In this document: in pieces, positions 41,544 to 52,628 of the stretch
Layout: the number at the start of each line of letters is the position of its first letter
How positions within the stretch are numbered: position 1 is the first letter of the stretch
Assembly (NCBI GenBank): GCA_021397845.1
Contig: JAHSVC010000018.1
Span: 1-64,000 of the forward strand
DNA length: 64,000 nt
Source: Areca catechu
Taxonomy: Eukaryota; Streptophyta; Magnoliopsida; Arecales; Arecaceae
Direction of reading: 5' to 3'
The notes under the pieces: model-generated
What the model was told of the DNA's origin: nothing
The model's database searches: none
What the model saw: the letters and a program-made list of their open reading frames with translations, nothing else
Program-made: the position numbers and the translations under genes

Positions 41544-42539
41544 TCAGGCAAAGTCGTTCATCTTTCTCAGCACCTTGAAAAAGGGACGGCAGCGATCTGC
41601 CGACCTGAAGATAAAGCGACTGAGGGCCGCAACCCGGCCAGTGAGTTGCTGCACTTGCTTCTCGGAGGCGGGCTGCTCCATGTCCAGGATGGCCTGGACC
41701 TTCTCCGGGTTGGCTTCAATTCCTCTTTGGGTCACCATGAATCCTAGGAACTTCCCGACGGAGATGCCGAAGGCGCACTTCGCAGGGTTCAGCTTCATCT
41801 GATGACGTCAGAGGTTGCCGAATATCTCCGCTAGGTCAGCTACGTGGTCCGAATCGGGTTTGCTCATTACCGGCATATCGTCCACGTACACCTGCATGTT
41901 GCGACCGATCTGGTCCTTGAAGATCCTGTTGACCAGACGCTGGAACGTGGCCCCGGCGTTCTTGAGGCCGAACGTCATCATCCTGTAGCAAAAAGTTTCA
42001 CGGTCGGTGATGAAGGCGGTGTGCTCCTCGTCCTCCGGGTTCATTCGGATCTGGTTGTATCCCGAGAAGGCGTCCATGAATGACAGGAGGCGATGCCCTG
42101 AGATGGTGTCGACCAGCTGGTCGATCTTTGGGAGAGGGAAGCTGTCCTTCGGGCATGCTCGGTTGAGGTCGGTGTAGTCCACACAGATCCTCCACTTATC
42201 ACTGCTCTTCCTTACCATGACCACGTTCGCTAGCCAACTGGGATATTGGACTTCCTGCATAAAGCCGGCGGCAAGGAGTTTCTCCACCTCCTCGTTGATG
42301 GCCCTCTGTCTCTCCATGGCGAAGCTCCTCTTCTTCTGGCGGACCGGGCGGCAGCTCGGATCCACGTTCAGTCTGTGCGTAATGACCTTGGGGGGAATGC
42401 CCGGCATGTCAGCCGCCGACCAGGTGAACACGTCTGTGTTCGCGCGGAGGAACTCCAGCAGGCGGGCCCGTTCTTCTTCTGGGAGTTGCGCCCCGACCTG
42501 CACCGTCTTCAGCGGGTCCGAACCAAGGGGATAAGTCAA
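41544..42539 (-). pseudogene. pol: Tat-3 reverse transcriptase
   Basis: RT blocks: MPGIPPKVITHRLNV, RQKKRSFAMERQRAI, CVDYTDLNRACPKDSF, FMDAFSGYNQIRMNPEDEE, FGLKNAGATFQRLVNRIF and VYVDDMPVMS (catalytic). In-frame TGA codons occur near 41807 (Arg CGA to TGA, before RHQMKLNP) and 41525 (Trp, after KMNDFA). Both fit cytosine deamination. Apart from these stops the reading frame is continuous into RNase H. Confidence 0.88.
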
Positions 42540-42547
42540 CAGGCGTT

Positions 42548-43180
42548 CTACGGGCCCCCCCTGGGTTCCTTCTCCCTTAGGTCGAGGTCGTCAACATCGA
42601 GGCCGAGCTCCACGCCCCGGGCACCCGGGACCATCTGGAGGCAATGCGGGACCGGCTGGGTCGTCCCCTTTATCACCTCGAGCCCGGAAGGCGTGGGGAA
42701 CTGCACAAACAATCTTTTCATGGAAATCATGGCATCCAGTTGGTTGAGCCTGGGACGCCCGAGAATGGCGTTGTAAGGCGAAGGGAGCTTGACGACGATA
42801 AACATCATCAGGACGGTCGTCTGCCGAGGTGGGGATCCGGCGGTGACCGGGAGAGTGATCTCCCCTTCGACCCCCACGGAGTCCCTGGTAAAGCCCACCA
42901 GGGGGTATGCACCGGTCTCAGCTGATCATGGGACAAATTCATCCGAGAGAAAGCATCGTAAAAAAGCATGTCAGCCGAGCTTCCACTATCCACCGTAATT
43001 CGATGTACAGGATGCTTCGCGATGGTCATCTCAACCACCACGGCATCGTTGTTTACATTCTCGTTTTCCTTCCACTCCTCAGGGGGGATTACATTCTCCG
43101 GGTTCCCGACTTCCCGGGCTCTCTTCGCCGCCCGCCCGACCCCAAGTGAGATCATGCTCACCGACTTCTCCGTCGGGCGG
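42548..43180 (-). pseudogene. pol: Tat-3 aspartic protease
   Basis: The active site reads ITVDSGSSADMLFYDAF (about 43005-42955). Near 42900 the frame shifts; the next frame continues VGFTRDSVGVEGEITLPVT and PYNAILGRPRLNQLDAM. A second frameshift in a run of seven G/C (about 42555-42561) separates it from RT. These two indels would block a full Gag-Pol polyprotein. Confidence 0.82.
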
Positions 43181-44319
43181 TTATCGATTGCAGGAACTGG
43201 TGGTAAGGCTGCGAGCGGCTGCCCCTCCGGGGGGACCTCGTTCCTGACGAACTTCCTGAGGTAGCCCCTTTTGATCAGCTCCTCAATCTCCCGCTTCAGG
43301 TTGCGACACTCCTCCGTGTCATGACCGTGCTCGCGATGGAACTGGCAGTACTTCGACTTGTCTCGGACACCTCTTGGGTTCTGTGGAGGAGGTCGGCGGA
43401 GGTAGTGCTCGCCCTCAATTTCCATGAGGATCTTTGTTCGAGGGGCGAGGAGAGGGGTGAACCTCCACTCCGGAATGGCCTCGCCCTTCGACCTCGAATT
43501 CGGGTGAGGGTCGGCAGGTGGCCCGGGCTTCCGAGCTCCTGGAAGATCCCTCGGGGATGGCCTCTTCAGAGTCTTCCCGTCCAGCTCTCGGCGGGTGCGG
43601 TCGGCCTCCTCCGCTCAGATGTACTTGTGGGTGCGGAGGAGGAGCTCGGAGTACGTCTTGGGAGGCTTTTTGTCCAGGGAGTAGGTCAGGCGGGACGTCT
43701 TGAGCCCACGTTTCAAAGCCAGCATGGCGACGGACTCATCCAGGCTGTAGATTTCTAGGGTTGTGGTCTTGAACCGGGTGATGTAGTCCCGTAGCAGCTC
43801 CTGGTCCTGCTGGCGGATGGAGAAGAGGCTATCCACCTCTCTTGGCACCTTCCGACAAGCGTCGAAGTGCGCCACAAACTTTCCTTCCAGCTGGTGGAAG
43901 GAGCAAATAGATTCGGGCTCGAGGCGGGTGAACCAGACTCGAGCGGCCTTCCGGAGGGTAGCGGGGAAGGCGATGCACAAAAGGGCGTCAGTGGCCCCCT
44001 GGACCCTCATGAGAGCCTTGTAGCTCTCCAGATGGTCCAGAGGGTCGGTGGTCCCATCGTAGGGATCCACCTGCGGCATGCGGAACCGGCTCGGGATTGG
44101 TTCCGCCTGGATTTCTTCAGAGAAGGGAGGACGGGAGTCGTAGCCCGCCGGGTCTGTCGATGAGTTCTGCAGGTCGGCAAATCGACAGGCGACCTCCGCC
44201 AACTTGCGCTCGTGCTCCTCCAGGCGCCTTTCGGCCTGATGCCTGATGGCCTCGTTGGTGGAGTCTTCCACCGAGGCCGCTGGCGAAGGGGGCGCCGATC
44301 GGTCTCGGCACGAAGTCAC
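43181..44319 (-). pseudogene. gag: Tat-3 gag
   Basis: From the first plausible ATG (44319, MTSCRDRSAPPS) the frame runs through FRMPQVDPYDGTTDPLDHLE, VQGATDALLCIAFPATLRKA, LDESVAMLALKRGLKTSRL to THKYI. A TGA (CGA in the ancestor, near 43620) then interrupts it. The same frame continues to the zinc-knuckle-like motif YCQFHREHGHDTEEC (about 43347-43303) and IEELIKRGYLRKFV. Gag would assemble particles around element RNA. The N-terminal coiled-coil-like part (RRLEEHERKLAEVA) is retained here, unlike Tat-1. Confidence 0.86.
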
Positions 44320-44527
44320 GCCTCGGCGTCGCTTGCTGCGATGCGCCGTCTCGGCTTCATCGGCCGGGGATCGACTCTCGTGATCCGCCGAACAGGAGTA
44401 GTTTCTTTTTGCGGGAGCTTGGTGGCTCCCGCGGGGGTTGGAGACCGCCCTGGGGTGGGATGGCCTGCCCTGAATGGAGCGCAGGCTCCCACGCGGCCCC
44501 GCGGCCCGGGCCGCGGGGGTCCCCGGC
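44320..44527 (-). other. Tat-3 5' leader, no clear PBS
   Basis: A GC-rich stretch between gag and the 5' LTR, with the inverted repeat GCGGCCCGGGCCGC near 44503-44516. No TGG-starting primer binding site is recognisable next to the LTR end, so the exact LTR boundary here is approximate. Confidence 0.5.
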
Positions 44528-46145
44528 TGTGGCTGCGTGACCAGCCCGTGCCTCGGAATCGCCGATCCTGCTAGACCATCTTGCTCCCGGGGCCTCCTGG
44601 CTGGACCGAACCTGCAAGGCGAGGTCAGAAGACCCTGGCCGGGGATCCCGGCGAGGGAGCTCCGACGATCAAGTTAGTGGATGGCGAGAGGGAACATATT
44701 CTCCAAGACGGGCCCCCGAAGGAGTCCCAGACTCAGAGAATTTACTAGCAAAAAAGGTGCCGAAGGGACCAGAAACCCGGCTGGATCTCCTTACCGAGCT
44801 CACGCCAAGCGATCCCCTCTCGGGGCCCTGGATCTCACTCTCGGAGCGGAGCCTTCAGCCTCTGTTTCTTACTCGTCCCACCTTACCTGGTCGCCTCCTC
44901 TTTCCTTCCTTTTATCTCCTCCCGCTGCCCGTCGGTTTTTCACTCTTGGGAGGCTTCCCTCCTTGCTCTCGTTGTCCCCTCCCCATCCTTTTCTCTTTCC
45001 CCTTTTGGTTTCGAGGGCCAGGCGGCTTTCTGACCTCGTTTGCCGAGCCCAGCGGGGAAAGGGTAAAGGAAGGGGGGTGGCGCCGGCAGGGCGGCCGGTC
45101 AGATCTCGGGCCCGGTGTGGGCGCTCCCCTTCCCAGGTGCCGGCGTTGTCCGTTGACGGGCCCTGTTTTGCCAGAACCGTGCCTCTCGACTACAGAACCT
45201 ATCGGGCCGACGTAAGTGATGTTTCGCGTGCCGCCGCCATCCGTACGGGGCGCCATTTGTGGTGCGCACGGCTCGAGGGCCAACCTCGGAACCTACGCCT
45301 CCGCTCTTTGGGACCTTCTCTGTACGGGCAGCCTGACCTTGGCCGAGGTTGACCCCTCCCGGGTGGACACCTGGCAGAGCGGCAGAAGGGTGCTCGGCTT
45401 CGGTCGAGGTGGTCCCGTCTCCGGGGGCCACCTGGCGAAGGAGCGAAGGGGCCCGGCTCGACCTCGGCCTCGGTGGGACCGTCTCTGGGCGCCACCTGGC
45501 GAGGGAGCGGGGGAGCAACCGACCTCGGCCGAGGTGGACCCCTCCTGGGTGGACACCTGGCGAGGCGGCAAAAGGGCGCTCGGCTTCGGTCGAGGTGGTC
45601 CCGTCTCCGGGGGCCACCTGGCGAAGGAGCGAAGGGGCCCGGCTCGACCTCGGCCTCTGTGGGACCGTCTCTGGGCGCCACCTGGCGAGGGAGCTGGGGA
45701 GCAGCCGACCTCGGCCGAGGTGGACCCCTCCCGGGCGGACACCTGGCGAGGCGGCAGAAGAGCGCTCGGCTTCGGTCGAGGTGGTCCCGTCTCCGGGGGC
45801 CACCTGGCGAAGGAGCGAAGGGGCCCGGCTCGACCTCGGCCTCGGTGGGACCGTCTCTGGGCGCCACCTAGCGAGGGAGTGGGGGAGCAGCCGACCTCGG
45901 CCGAGGTGGACCCCTCGCGGGCGGACACCTGGCGAGGTGGCAGAAGGGGCCCTGGACCGAACTCGACTTCGGCCTGGGCGGTAACGCCTCGGGATATCAC
46001 CTGGCGAGGTAGCCGGGGGGGCAAGGGCCGAGCTCGACCTCGGCGGCATGGGACCCGCAGCTGACTTGGCCGAGGAAACCTCCACGCGGCTCAATCAGGC
46101 CCGACGGAATCTGAGACCGGCCACGTCATCGTTATGGCCGTAACA
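44528..46145 (-). repeat. 5' LTR of Tat-3 (about 1618 bp)
   Basis: Collinear with 34164-35783: GCCTCGGAATCGCCGATCC is at 34191 and 44550, and the outer end GGCCGTAACA is at 35783 and 46145. Differences are scattered substitutions. Its inner end is approximate because the terminal about 25 bp diverge. ACTCT follows outside. Confidence 0.87.
45342..46000. repeat. 186-bp tandem repeats within the Tat-3 5' LTR
   Basis: Units start at 45342, 45528, 45714 and 45900, the same period and copy number as the array in the 3' LTR. No unit gain or loss has happened since insertion, unlike the LTR arrays of Tat-4. Confidence 0.93.
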
Positions 46146-46196
46146 ACTCTCATTCTTCGAAACTTAATCATTTCGAACTTGGGAGTGGGGGATAGC
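46146..46196 (+). promoter_or_regulatory. End of Tat-2 interior with its polypurine tract
   Basis: This 51-bp remainder of the Tat-2 interior resumes after Tat-3. GGGAGTGGGGG at 46181-46191 is the polypurine tract, followed by ATAGC and the 3' LTR. Tat-3 therefore landed only about 35 bp upstream of the Tat-2 PPT. Confidence 0.83.
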
Positions 46197-47214
46197 TATT
46201 ATGATATCGTGGTTTTTATTTCAATAATATTAATTATTGGACTGCTTTCTGGACCAGTTTTAATTTTTATTTTGGTTTATTGGTCAAATCAATTGGCAAA
46301 GGGTCTTCGGCTTCATATTATTATTTTGGTATGAAGACCATGCTTAATATCTTTGGCTTTATCTGTCCCGAAGGATATTATTAACTCCGGATCTTTAGCT
46401 TCGTATTATTATCTCAGTCCGAAGACCATGCTTAATATTTATGGCCTTATTTTCGTTCCGGAAGATATTATTAACTATGGGTCTTCGGCTTCGTACACCT
46501 ACCTTGATCCGAAGACTTAGCCTAACATCCTTATCTATGGTTCTAAGCCAGGTTTATTTACTCCATTATCCTCGGCTTCGTACAATTACCTTGGTCCGAA
46601 GACCTGACCTCCCAGGCGAATATCTTCAGCTTTATTCCCTCAATATGATCCGGAGACTGTAAGTATTTATTTTTGTTACTTCCAAAAGAATCCGGAGTGT
46701 GAAGCTAACATTCCATTCAGAGCGCTACTAAAGAGAATGTAAAGCTCACTTCGGATCCATGCTTAAAGAAAGAAGATTCTGGAGCATGTGGGTTTCTTGG
46801 ACAAACAGTTAAAATATGTTTGGGCTGTTGCAACCACCCATATGGTCCGAAATCTCAGATTGAACAAACCCTAAGTGTAACGGCTTTTCCGACAGCCACT
46901 ACTTACAGTTATGAAGTGGTTGTTTTTGTCAATCTTCATAACCGTAAGTAGTTACGTTGGAGCCTATAAATACTGGTAAGAGGGGACACTCAGGGGATCC
47001 TTCTGCTCTCTTTCTCCTGGCATTTGTGAATTTCTCTTTTCCTCATTGCTTTCAAAACTCTCCATTCTGTTATTGCCTGGGCTCTTTCTGACTTAGGCAT
47101 CGGATTGTCCCCTACCAGAAAATCTCTGATCAGAAATTTCTTTTGCAAGTACTGGTCGTCGATGATCCGGTAAAAAAATCATTTCATCCGGTCAACAAAA
47201 ATTCAGCATCAATC
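46197..47214 (+). repeat. 3' LTR of Tat-2 (about 1018 bp)
   Basis: It matches the 5' LTR at 23902-24921 along its length. The start reads TATTATGATATC where the 5' copy has TGTTATGGTATT, a G-to-A change in the terminal TG. TATAAATA with CTGGTAAGAGGGGACACTCA is conserved near 46971. The end reads CATCAATCA in place of CATCAACA, and GTGA follows. Confidence 0.87.
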
Positions 47215-47619
47215 AGTGACAATGTCTGGTTGCCGGTTAGAGGACAACACCTACTGGTCGAAACACTAGACAAGTACCAAATATCAGAATTTTTCATGAT
47301 TCGTGCCCTGGGCTGTGGGGATCATGCAGCAGGCCATCATCAGCCTTTTAACTACGAGCCAACTTTCTTCCTATTCCCAGATATGGAGGCGAGGATACCG
47401 TTGGATTTGAAGATTTGAACCATGAAAATGCCACGGCATGCATGCCAACGAATTTTCTCAACGGTCCAATTGGAAACGGGGTTGGAGACATCCCATTCCA
47501 CCACGTATTCCGTCCTTTGTTTGGCAACCTACCCAACTCTACTTGCACTACCTGGCTGCGCTCCCCGATGCCATTTGCCCACGATGTTGACCGGCACCGG
47601 AATCTATTTTCATTAAAAT
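47215..47619. other. Unrecognised sequence to the right of Tat-2
   Basis: Balanced composition, with an open frame (47415-47621 +) that has no recognised domain. It could be the pre-insertion host DNA or the end of the CACTA element. Not assigned. Confidence 0.4.
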
Positions 47620-48420
47620 AAAAAAAAAATGACAAAAAAAATTTATAACAAAATGTTCATTTTTTGTCACTAAAATCTTTTTAAGATAAAAAAAAAAAAA
47701 TCATCATGGACTTGTTGCTAAATTCCTGTTACAAATAATTAATAATAATTATTTTTTATGATAAAAGTTATTTTATTACAAAAATTATATTTTGAGCAAT
47801 AAAATAATATTTTGTCACAACAAAAATCTACCTAGTGATAAATATTTTATCACAAAAAGATAAAAAATATTATTACAAAACTTATCTTTGTCACTAAAAA
47901 AAATAAGATTTTATTTTATATACATTATTAAGTGACAAAAACTTTTTGTTACTGAAAATTGAGCTTTATGACAACATGTTTTGTCACTAAAAATTTCACT
48001 TTGGGATAACATGTTTTGTCGTAATAAATTCTTAAATAAAAAAATATTTTATACCTTAAATGACAAAATATTTTATCACCAAAAAATAATTTTAATGATA
48101 ATATTTTATCACCAAAAAATAATTTTAATGATAATATTTTATCACAAAATGTTAATTTATAATTTAGAAACAATTTTTAGTGGTAAAATTTATTGCCATA
48201 GAAAGTTAACATGCCGGTAAAAAGTTTTTTTAGTGACAAAATATATTGTCACAAAATTGTTAAGCTATCATTAGTGATAAAATTTATTGTTAAAAAAAAT
48301 TAACCTGTCATTAATAAAAAATTATTTAGTGACAAAATTTATTGTCCTAAAAAGTTAATATTTGATTAGTGATAAAATTTGTTGTCACAAAAAAATTAAC
48401 CTACTTTTTTTTTTCAAATA
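47620..48420. repeat. AT-rich cluster of GTGACAAAA / TTTTGTCAC palindromic motifs
   Basis: More than a dozen copies of TAGTGACAAAATTTATTGTC-like words in both orientations. Paired motifs form short hairpins. CACTA elements carry such dense subterminal motifs, which bind the small TNPA-type transposition protein. The link to CACTA rests on position and style. Confidence 0.6.
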
Positions 48421-49189
48421 AACAAGCACAATATACTAAAATTTAAATTAATTAATCAATTCATGATAATTCGAATATCTTTCAAACACACAGTAATATA
48501 AAGATTTCAACATGTTTCTTCGTGCATCATCTTTACAATAAAAGTTCACAAATAAAATGATAAGTCTCAAACAATACCCACAAAGTTATAATAATCATAA
48601 AGCTATAAGGCTTCCTAAAAGCTCTCATGTAAGTCAATTTCTTAACCACAAAAATCATAAAGCTTCTATAAAACTTTTATGCAAGTCAAATTTCTTCTTA
48701 ACCACAAAAGAAGCTTTTACAAAGCTCCTATGCAAGTCAAATTCCATCTCAACATCCTACAATATGAAAAATAAATAAACCCAAAAATTAGAACAATATA
48801 AGAATGCATGCAAAATTAAAAAATCTTCAAACATGTATATAAGATATTTTAAGTTAATTTATATGAATTCATTGCTAATACATCTCCTACTCAAAAATAC
48901 AACAATGACAACCACCACTACCATAACCACTACCACTACCACCATGACCATTTCTTAATTATCCAACCACCACCATAACAGCCATATTAACTTTCAATTT
49001 TCAAATGATAATCACAAACAATCAATAATTATAATAATTAAATTATCATAGCTAAGAGATAGTAACTAAATAACTTTACTGTCAGAAAAGTAGATTACTA
49101 AGAGATAGTAAATAAGTAACTTTACCATCATAAAAGTAGACTATTAAGCCCAACTATGCTGCATCTCTCTCATGAATTATTGTACTTCC
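48421..49189. other. AT-rich noncoding stretch with an ACC-type microsatellite
   Basis: No gene is seen. Near 48907-48975 is a run of ACCACTACC/ACCACC triplets. AAGCTTCTATAAAACTTTTAT-like direct repeats lie at 48590-48740. Probably transposon interior or 3' region. Confidence 0.5.
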
Positions 49190-49980
49190 TTCAACTGATT
49201 TTCATGCCTTCATTTTTTCTTCATATATAGCAATCTTCTCGTTGGCTTTAGCAATCTTCTTAATGGCTCTTTCTAATTGAGACTTAGTAGCAGCAAGTCG
49301 GTCCCTGAGCTCATTATCATGCGAGCTTGATATGTAGGTTGAACTTGCACTTCTAACTTTAATGCCATGTCCCATCCCTCTTAAATGTTCCAACTTCTTG
49401 CTAAGCACACTAACCAAAATATGATTTTCTAACCTTTGATCTACACTTTTCTCCAAAGGTTGCTATCTTAATTCAATAATTTCATCTTGTAAAGTTTTCA
49501 AAAGTACTTTAGACCTTAAGATATTTTTTATAAATAAAAAATATAAGAAGAGTACATTTATATTTACAAATTTTGATTGAGCAATTTCATTAATGAATTC
49601 TTGACCATCTTTTTTATGTGTGTATCCTTGAAGAGATCAACTGAACTTGGATTCTCCTTATAAAGTTAAAATAAAAAAAAATAAACAATTCATTAACCTT
49701 AATGTATATTAAATATTTCAAAAACATAAAAGTGCTAAAAATATTATATTATAATTTCTCCAAGTCAACTAAGAAAGGTCCTAGAGCCTGAAGTATGACT
49801 GCATGGGAGTTATGAATGATTACTTGAATTTATTTGCGATCATTTATGCAATAATAAGCAAAAAATTAAACAAAATATAAAAAGTATGTAAATATATTAT
49901 ATATAAGTTACTATCTTAAAGTCATCATCCTCTATCTGATCACATATTGAAAGCCAATCTTCCAATCCAACTTCTAGGCA
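49190..49980 (-). pseudogene. CACTA-associated Transposase_24-like protein fragment
   Basis: Minus-strand pieces read SSVDLFKDTH, then KKDGQEFINEIAQSK after a one-base shift (near 49625-49590). An AT-rich, intron-like gap follows, then EIIELR, stop, QPLEKSVDQRLENHILVSVL and SKKLEHLRGMGHGIKVRSAS (49480-49340), ending in a coiled coil (LERAIKKIAKANEKIAIYEE). The T-H-x-KKDG-x-F and GMGHGIK motifs are the pattern of the plant En/Spm-associated Transposase_24 family. Upstream bits near 49980-49740 (DWLSICDQIEDDDFK) may be earlier exons. Stops and shifts show decay. Confidence 0.6.
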
Positions 49981-50031
49981 TGAAAACTTTTCTCATAGAT
50001 TTATATATTTTGCCATCATCTTCTTATATTC

Positions 50032-51513
50032 TGTTGACTCCGTTATTGATTTTGATGATAAGCAAAATGGTTAAGTATAAGTTGAGTACTAATGATTTTC
50101 TTGATGTGTGTTTTTATAGAAAAAGGTGCTCATAAATTTGAAAAAGTTTGTTTGATTGAAGAAGCCAAGTTTAGATGAAAGATCTGCTCAAAGAAGACTT
50201 GGACAGTCAAAGTTTGCTCGAATGGATACTTAAGTGAGATATAAATTTGGTTCAGCACAAGTTCAAGTATTTTTGTGAAGATCTTAGTGAGGTGTTGACT
50301 CAAAGTGTCGACACATGGCACCAAGTATCGACACATGGCAGTGAAGTGTCGACTCAAGCCGGTATGCAAAGAAAGTTTTAGATGGCACGGCTGAAGTGTC
50401 AACACATGAACTTGAAGTGTCGACTCAAAGTATCGATGCATGGATCATCTCATCGCCTGAGATTTTTAAGTCACAGAACTTGCTGAAGATGAATAACTGC
50501 AGAAGTGTCGACACATGGATGCGAAATGTTGACTCACCTGAAGAAATATCGATACATCTAAGATTTCTAGAAAGCCATATTGAAGATATTTGAATTGGGG
50601 GTCGACTCAAGAAGTTAAAGTGTCGACTCATAGCCTGAAGTGTCGACACATGAAATTTTGGGAACAATAATGGCTAGTTTTTCAAATGCAGAACTTGTCT
50701 CTTTTCATCCCCAACGGCTAGATTTTCGAGTCTAATAGCTAAAAATCGGATTTGAGGCATTGGGAAGGTATTTATATGCTCCAAATCAAATCAAAAGACA
50801 TATTATTGATGGAAATGAAATAGAAATATCCAAGAAAGAAGAAAAGAGAGCATTCACTCCTATTCATTGAAGTTTAACCAAAAGCCAAGCCTCCAAGCAT
50901 TCAAGTGACTTCAAGAGCATTAAAGATCAACTATTCTTGAGCAATCAAAGAGGCTTCATCAAGTTGAAAGCATCATAATATCGAGCTTCAAAGAGATATC
51001 TACTTTTTTTAAGAAAGCTTTTATTCTCTTTACTTCAAACTATTATTTATTATAAGGGTTCTTGGTTAGCCTATTATAAAACTAAGGGAGGTTATTGATG
51101 AGCCTTGGAAAATCAATTAGGTTCTTGGTTAGCCCGTAAAACCAAGTGAAGGTTTTGACTTGTGAGCCTTGTAAAAATAAGTCGAGTTTTGATTAGTGAG
51201 CCCTGAAAACTAATCGACTGTAATCGGCTGAGATTATAGTAAATTTCCAAGAGAATCTTGGGGAGTGGATGTAGGTGCATTAGATAGCACCGAACCACTA
51301 TACTTCTTTATCTTTATGGTTGCTTGTCTCCTCTTATTTCTCTTATATTTATTGCTCTTTATTTTCGCTGCATATTTACTTAAGAGCATTGTATTTGAAT
51401 TTATAGTACCTTGATTGATTGTTGGATTGGATTACATACTATTGCATTGCATCAAGTAATTATTTTTTAGAGATCCAATTCACCCCCACTCTTGGGTTAC
51501 TTACTGGACAATA
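50032..51513 (+). repeat. 5' LTR of the copia element (1482 bp)
   Basis: Matches the 3' LTR along its whole length. A segment at 50288-50655 is packed with about fifteen variants of AGTGTCGACTCA and AGTGTCGACACATGG. Its end (GGACAATA) is followed by AG and the PBS. Later parts (51055-51250) hold short repeats of the GGTTCTTGGTTAGCC type; the 3' LTR has one extra unit, explaining most of the length difference. Confidence 0.9.
50288..50655. repeat. Cluster of TCGACTCA / TCGACACATGG motifs in the copia 5' LTR
   Basis: The motif TGTCGACA is palindromic and alternates with GTCGACTCA at irregular spacing of about 15-45 bp. The 3' LTR carries the same cluster at 59832-60215. Position upstream of the presumed transcription start would suit an enhancer made of repeated binding sites. 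Confidence 0.75.
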
Positions 51514-51515
51514 AG

Positions 51516-51527
51516 TGGTATCAGAGC
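51516..51527 (+). promoter_or_regulatory. Primer binding site for initiator tRNA-Met
   Basis: TGGTATCAGAGC, two bases after the LTR, is the classical plant copia PBS complementary to the 3' end of initiator tRNA-Met. Confidence 0.95.
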
Positions 51528-51570
51528 TCTGTTCTCAGTTTATAGGCTTTATCGCTTTGAGCAAAGATCT

Positions 51571-52543
51571 ATGGCAGCCCCTATTGGTACTAGTGTAGTT
51601 GATGGTCAAGCCTCAAATAGACCTCCATTTTTTAATGGATCAAATTATACATATCGAAAAACTAGGATGAGAATTTATATGCATTCTATTGATTATAACT
51701 TATGGAGAGTAGTTGATAAAGATCCTCATATTCCTTCGATTGTGGTTAATGATATTTTCATCCCAAAGCTTGAAGAGGATTGTGATAAAAATGATATTAA
51801 ACAATTCGAGATCAATGCTAAGGCAATGAATCTCCTTTATTATGCATTAGATCTTGGTAAATTCAATAGGATATCTACTTGCACTTCAGCCAAAGAAATA
51901 TGGGACACACTTGAAGTTACCCATGAGAGTACAAGTGAAAAATACTAAGGTGAACATGTTAGTGCATACTTATGAAATGTTCTGAATAGAACCTAATGAG
52001 TCTATCACTGATATGTACACTAGATTTACAAATATTGTAAATGGAATGAGAAGTCTAAAAAAAGTAATGTCTAATGTTAATCTTGTGAATAAAATCCTTA
52101 GATTACTTCCAACATCGTGAGATCCAAAGGTGACTGCCATCCAAGAAGCAAAGAATATTGACAAGCTACCATTAGAGCAGCTAGTTGGATCGCTCATGAC
52201 TTATGAGCTAAATTTGAAGCAAAAATTAATGGACTTGGATAAGAAGAAAAAAGGGATTGCATTCAAATCAAATATACAAGAAGAATTCTCAATAGAAGAG
52301 TCCGAAGAAGATGAAGAAGATGAAAGTGAAGAAGCTCTTCTTGCTAGGAAATTTAGAAGATTCATGAAGAGGAGGAAGTTCCCTTACAAGAAGAAATTTC
52401 AATCAAATAAAGAAAAGGGAAAAGAGAAAGAGAAAGAAAAAGAAAAAGAAAATGAGAAGGAAATACCTACGTGCTTCGAGTGCAAGAAGCCGGGTCACTA
52501 CAAATTCTACTACCTTCTCCTAAAGAAGTCAAGAAAAAGTTAA
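51571..52543 (+). pseudogene. gag: Copia gag with damaged zinc knuckle
   Basis: The ATG at 51571 opens MAAPIGTSVVDGQASNRPPF, with the gag N-terminal NRPPFFNGSNYTYRKTRMRI and AKEIWDTLEVTHE blocks. The frame breaks at 51946 (stop) by a small indel and resumes to the acidic/basic linker (52295-52450). The CCHC motif (52472-52513) reads CFECKKPGHYKFYY: the final Cys codon is TAC, a G-to-A change, so zinc binding would be lost. Confidence 0.87.
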
Positions 52544-52628
52544 GAAAGAAAGCAATGATGGCCATCTGGAGTGATAGTGAAACTCCAGTTCTGAAGAAGA
52601 GCAGACAGAAATTGCAAATCTTTGTCTA

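Larger units (their letters stand above)
34164..46145 (-). mobile_element. Tat-3: GC-rich Ty3/gypsy retrotransposon (Tat) nested in Tat-2
   Basis: In minus orientation: 5' LTR (44528-46145), gag, protease, RT, RNase H, aRNH, integrase, 120-bp repeats, antisense gene, PPT, 3' LTR (34164-35783). ACTCC (34159-34163) and ACTCT (46146-46150) flank it, a five-base target duplication with one mismatch. It is much more GC-rich than Tat-1 and Tat-2, so it belongs to a different family. It is younger than Tat-2, which it interrupts, and its two LTRs are very similar. Three stops and at least two frameshifts lie in gag-pol; the antisense gene is open. Confidence 0.9.
23902..47214 (+). mobile_element. 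Tat-2: Ty3/gypsy retrotransposon (Tat), split by nested Tat-3
   Basis: The 5' LTR (23902-24921), PBS, gag-pol, two tandem-repeat blocks and antisense gene continue to 34163. Tat-3 then intervenes (34164-46145), and the last 51 bp with the PPT plus the 3' LTR (46197-47214) follow. Without Tat-3 the element is about 11.3 kb. GTGA borders both outer ends, a partial target duplication. The gag-pol frame is interrupted by about nine stops and a few small indels, all consistent with decay of a silenced copy. Confidence 0.88.

Noticed and set aside
47143..47418. 91-codon frame at the end of the Tat-2 3' LTR
   Set aside because: It starts inside the LTR and crosses its boundary; no recognisable domain.
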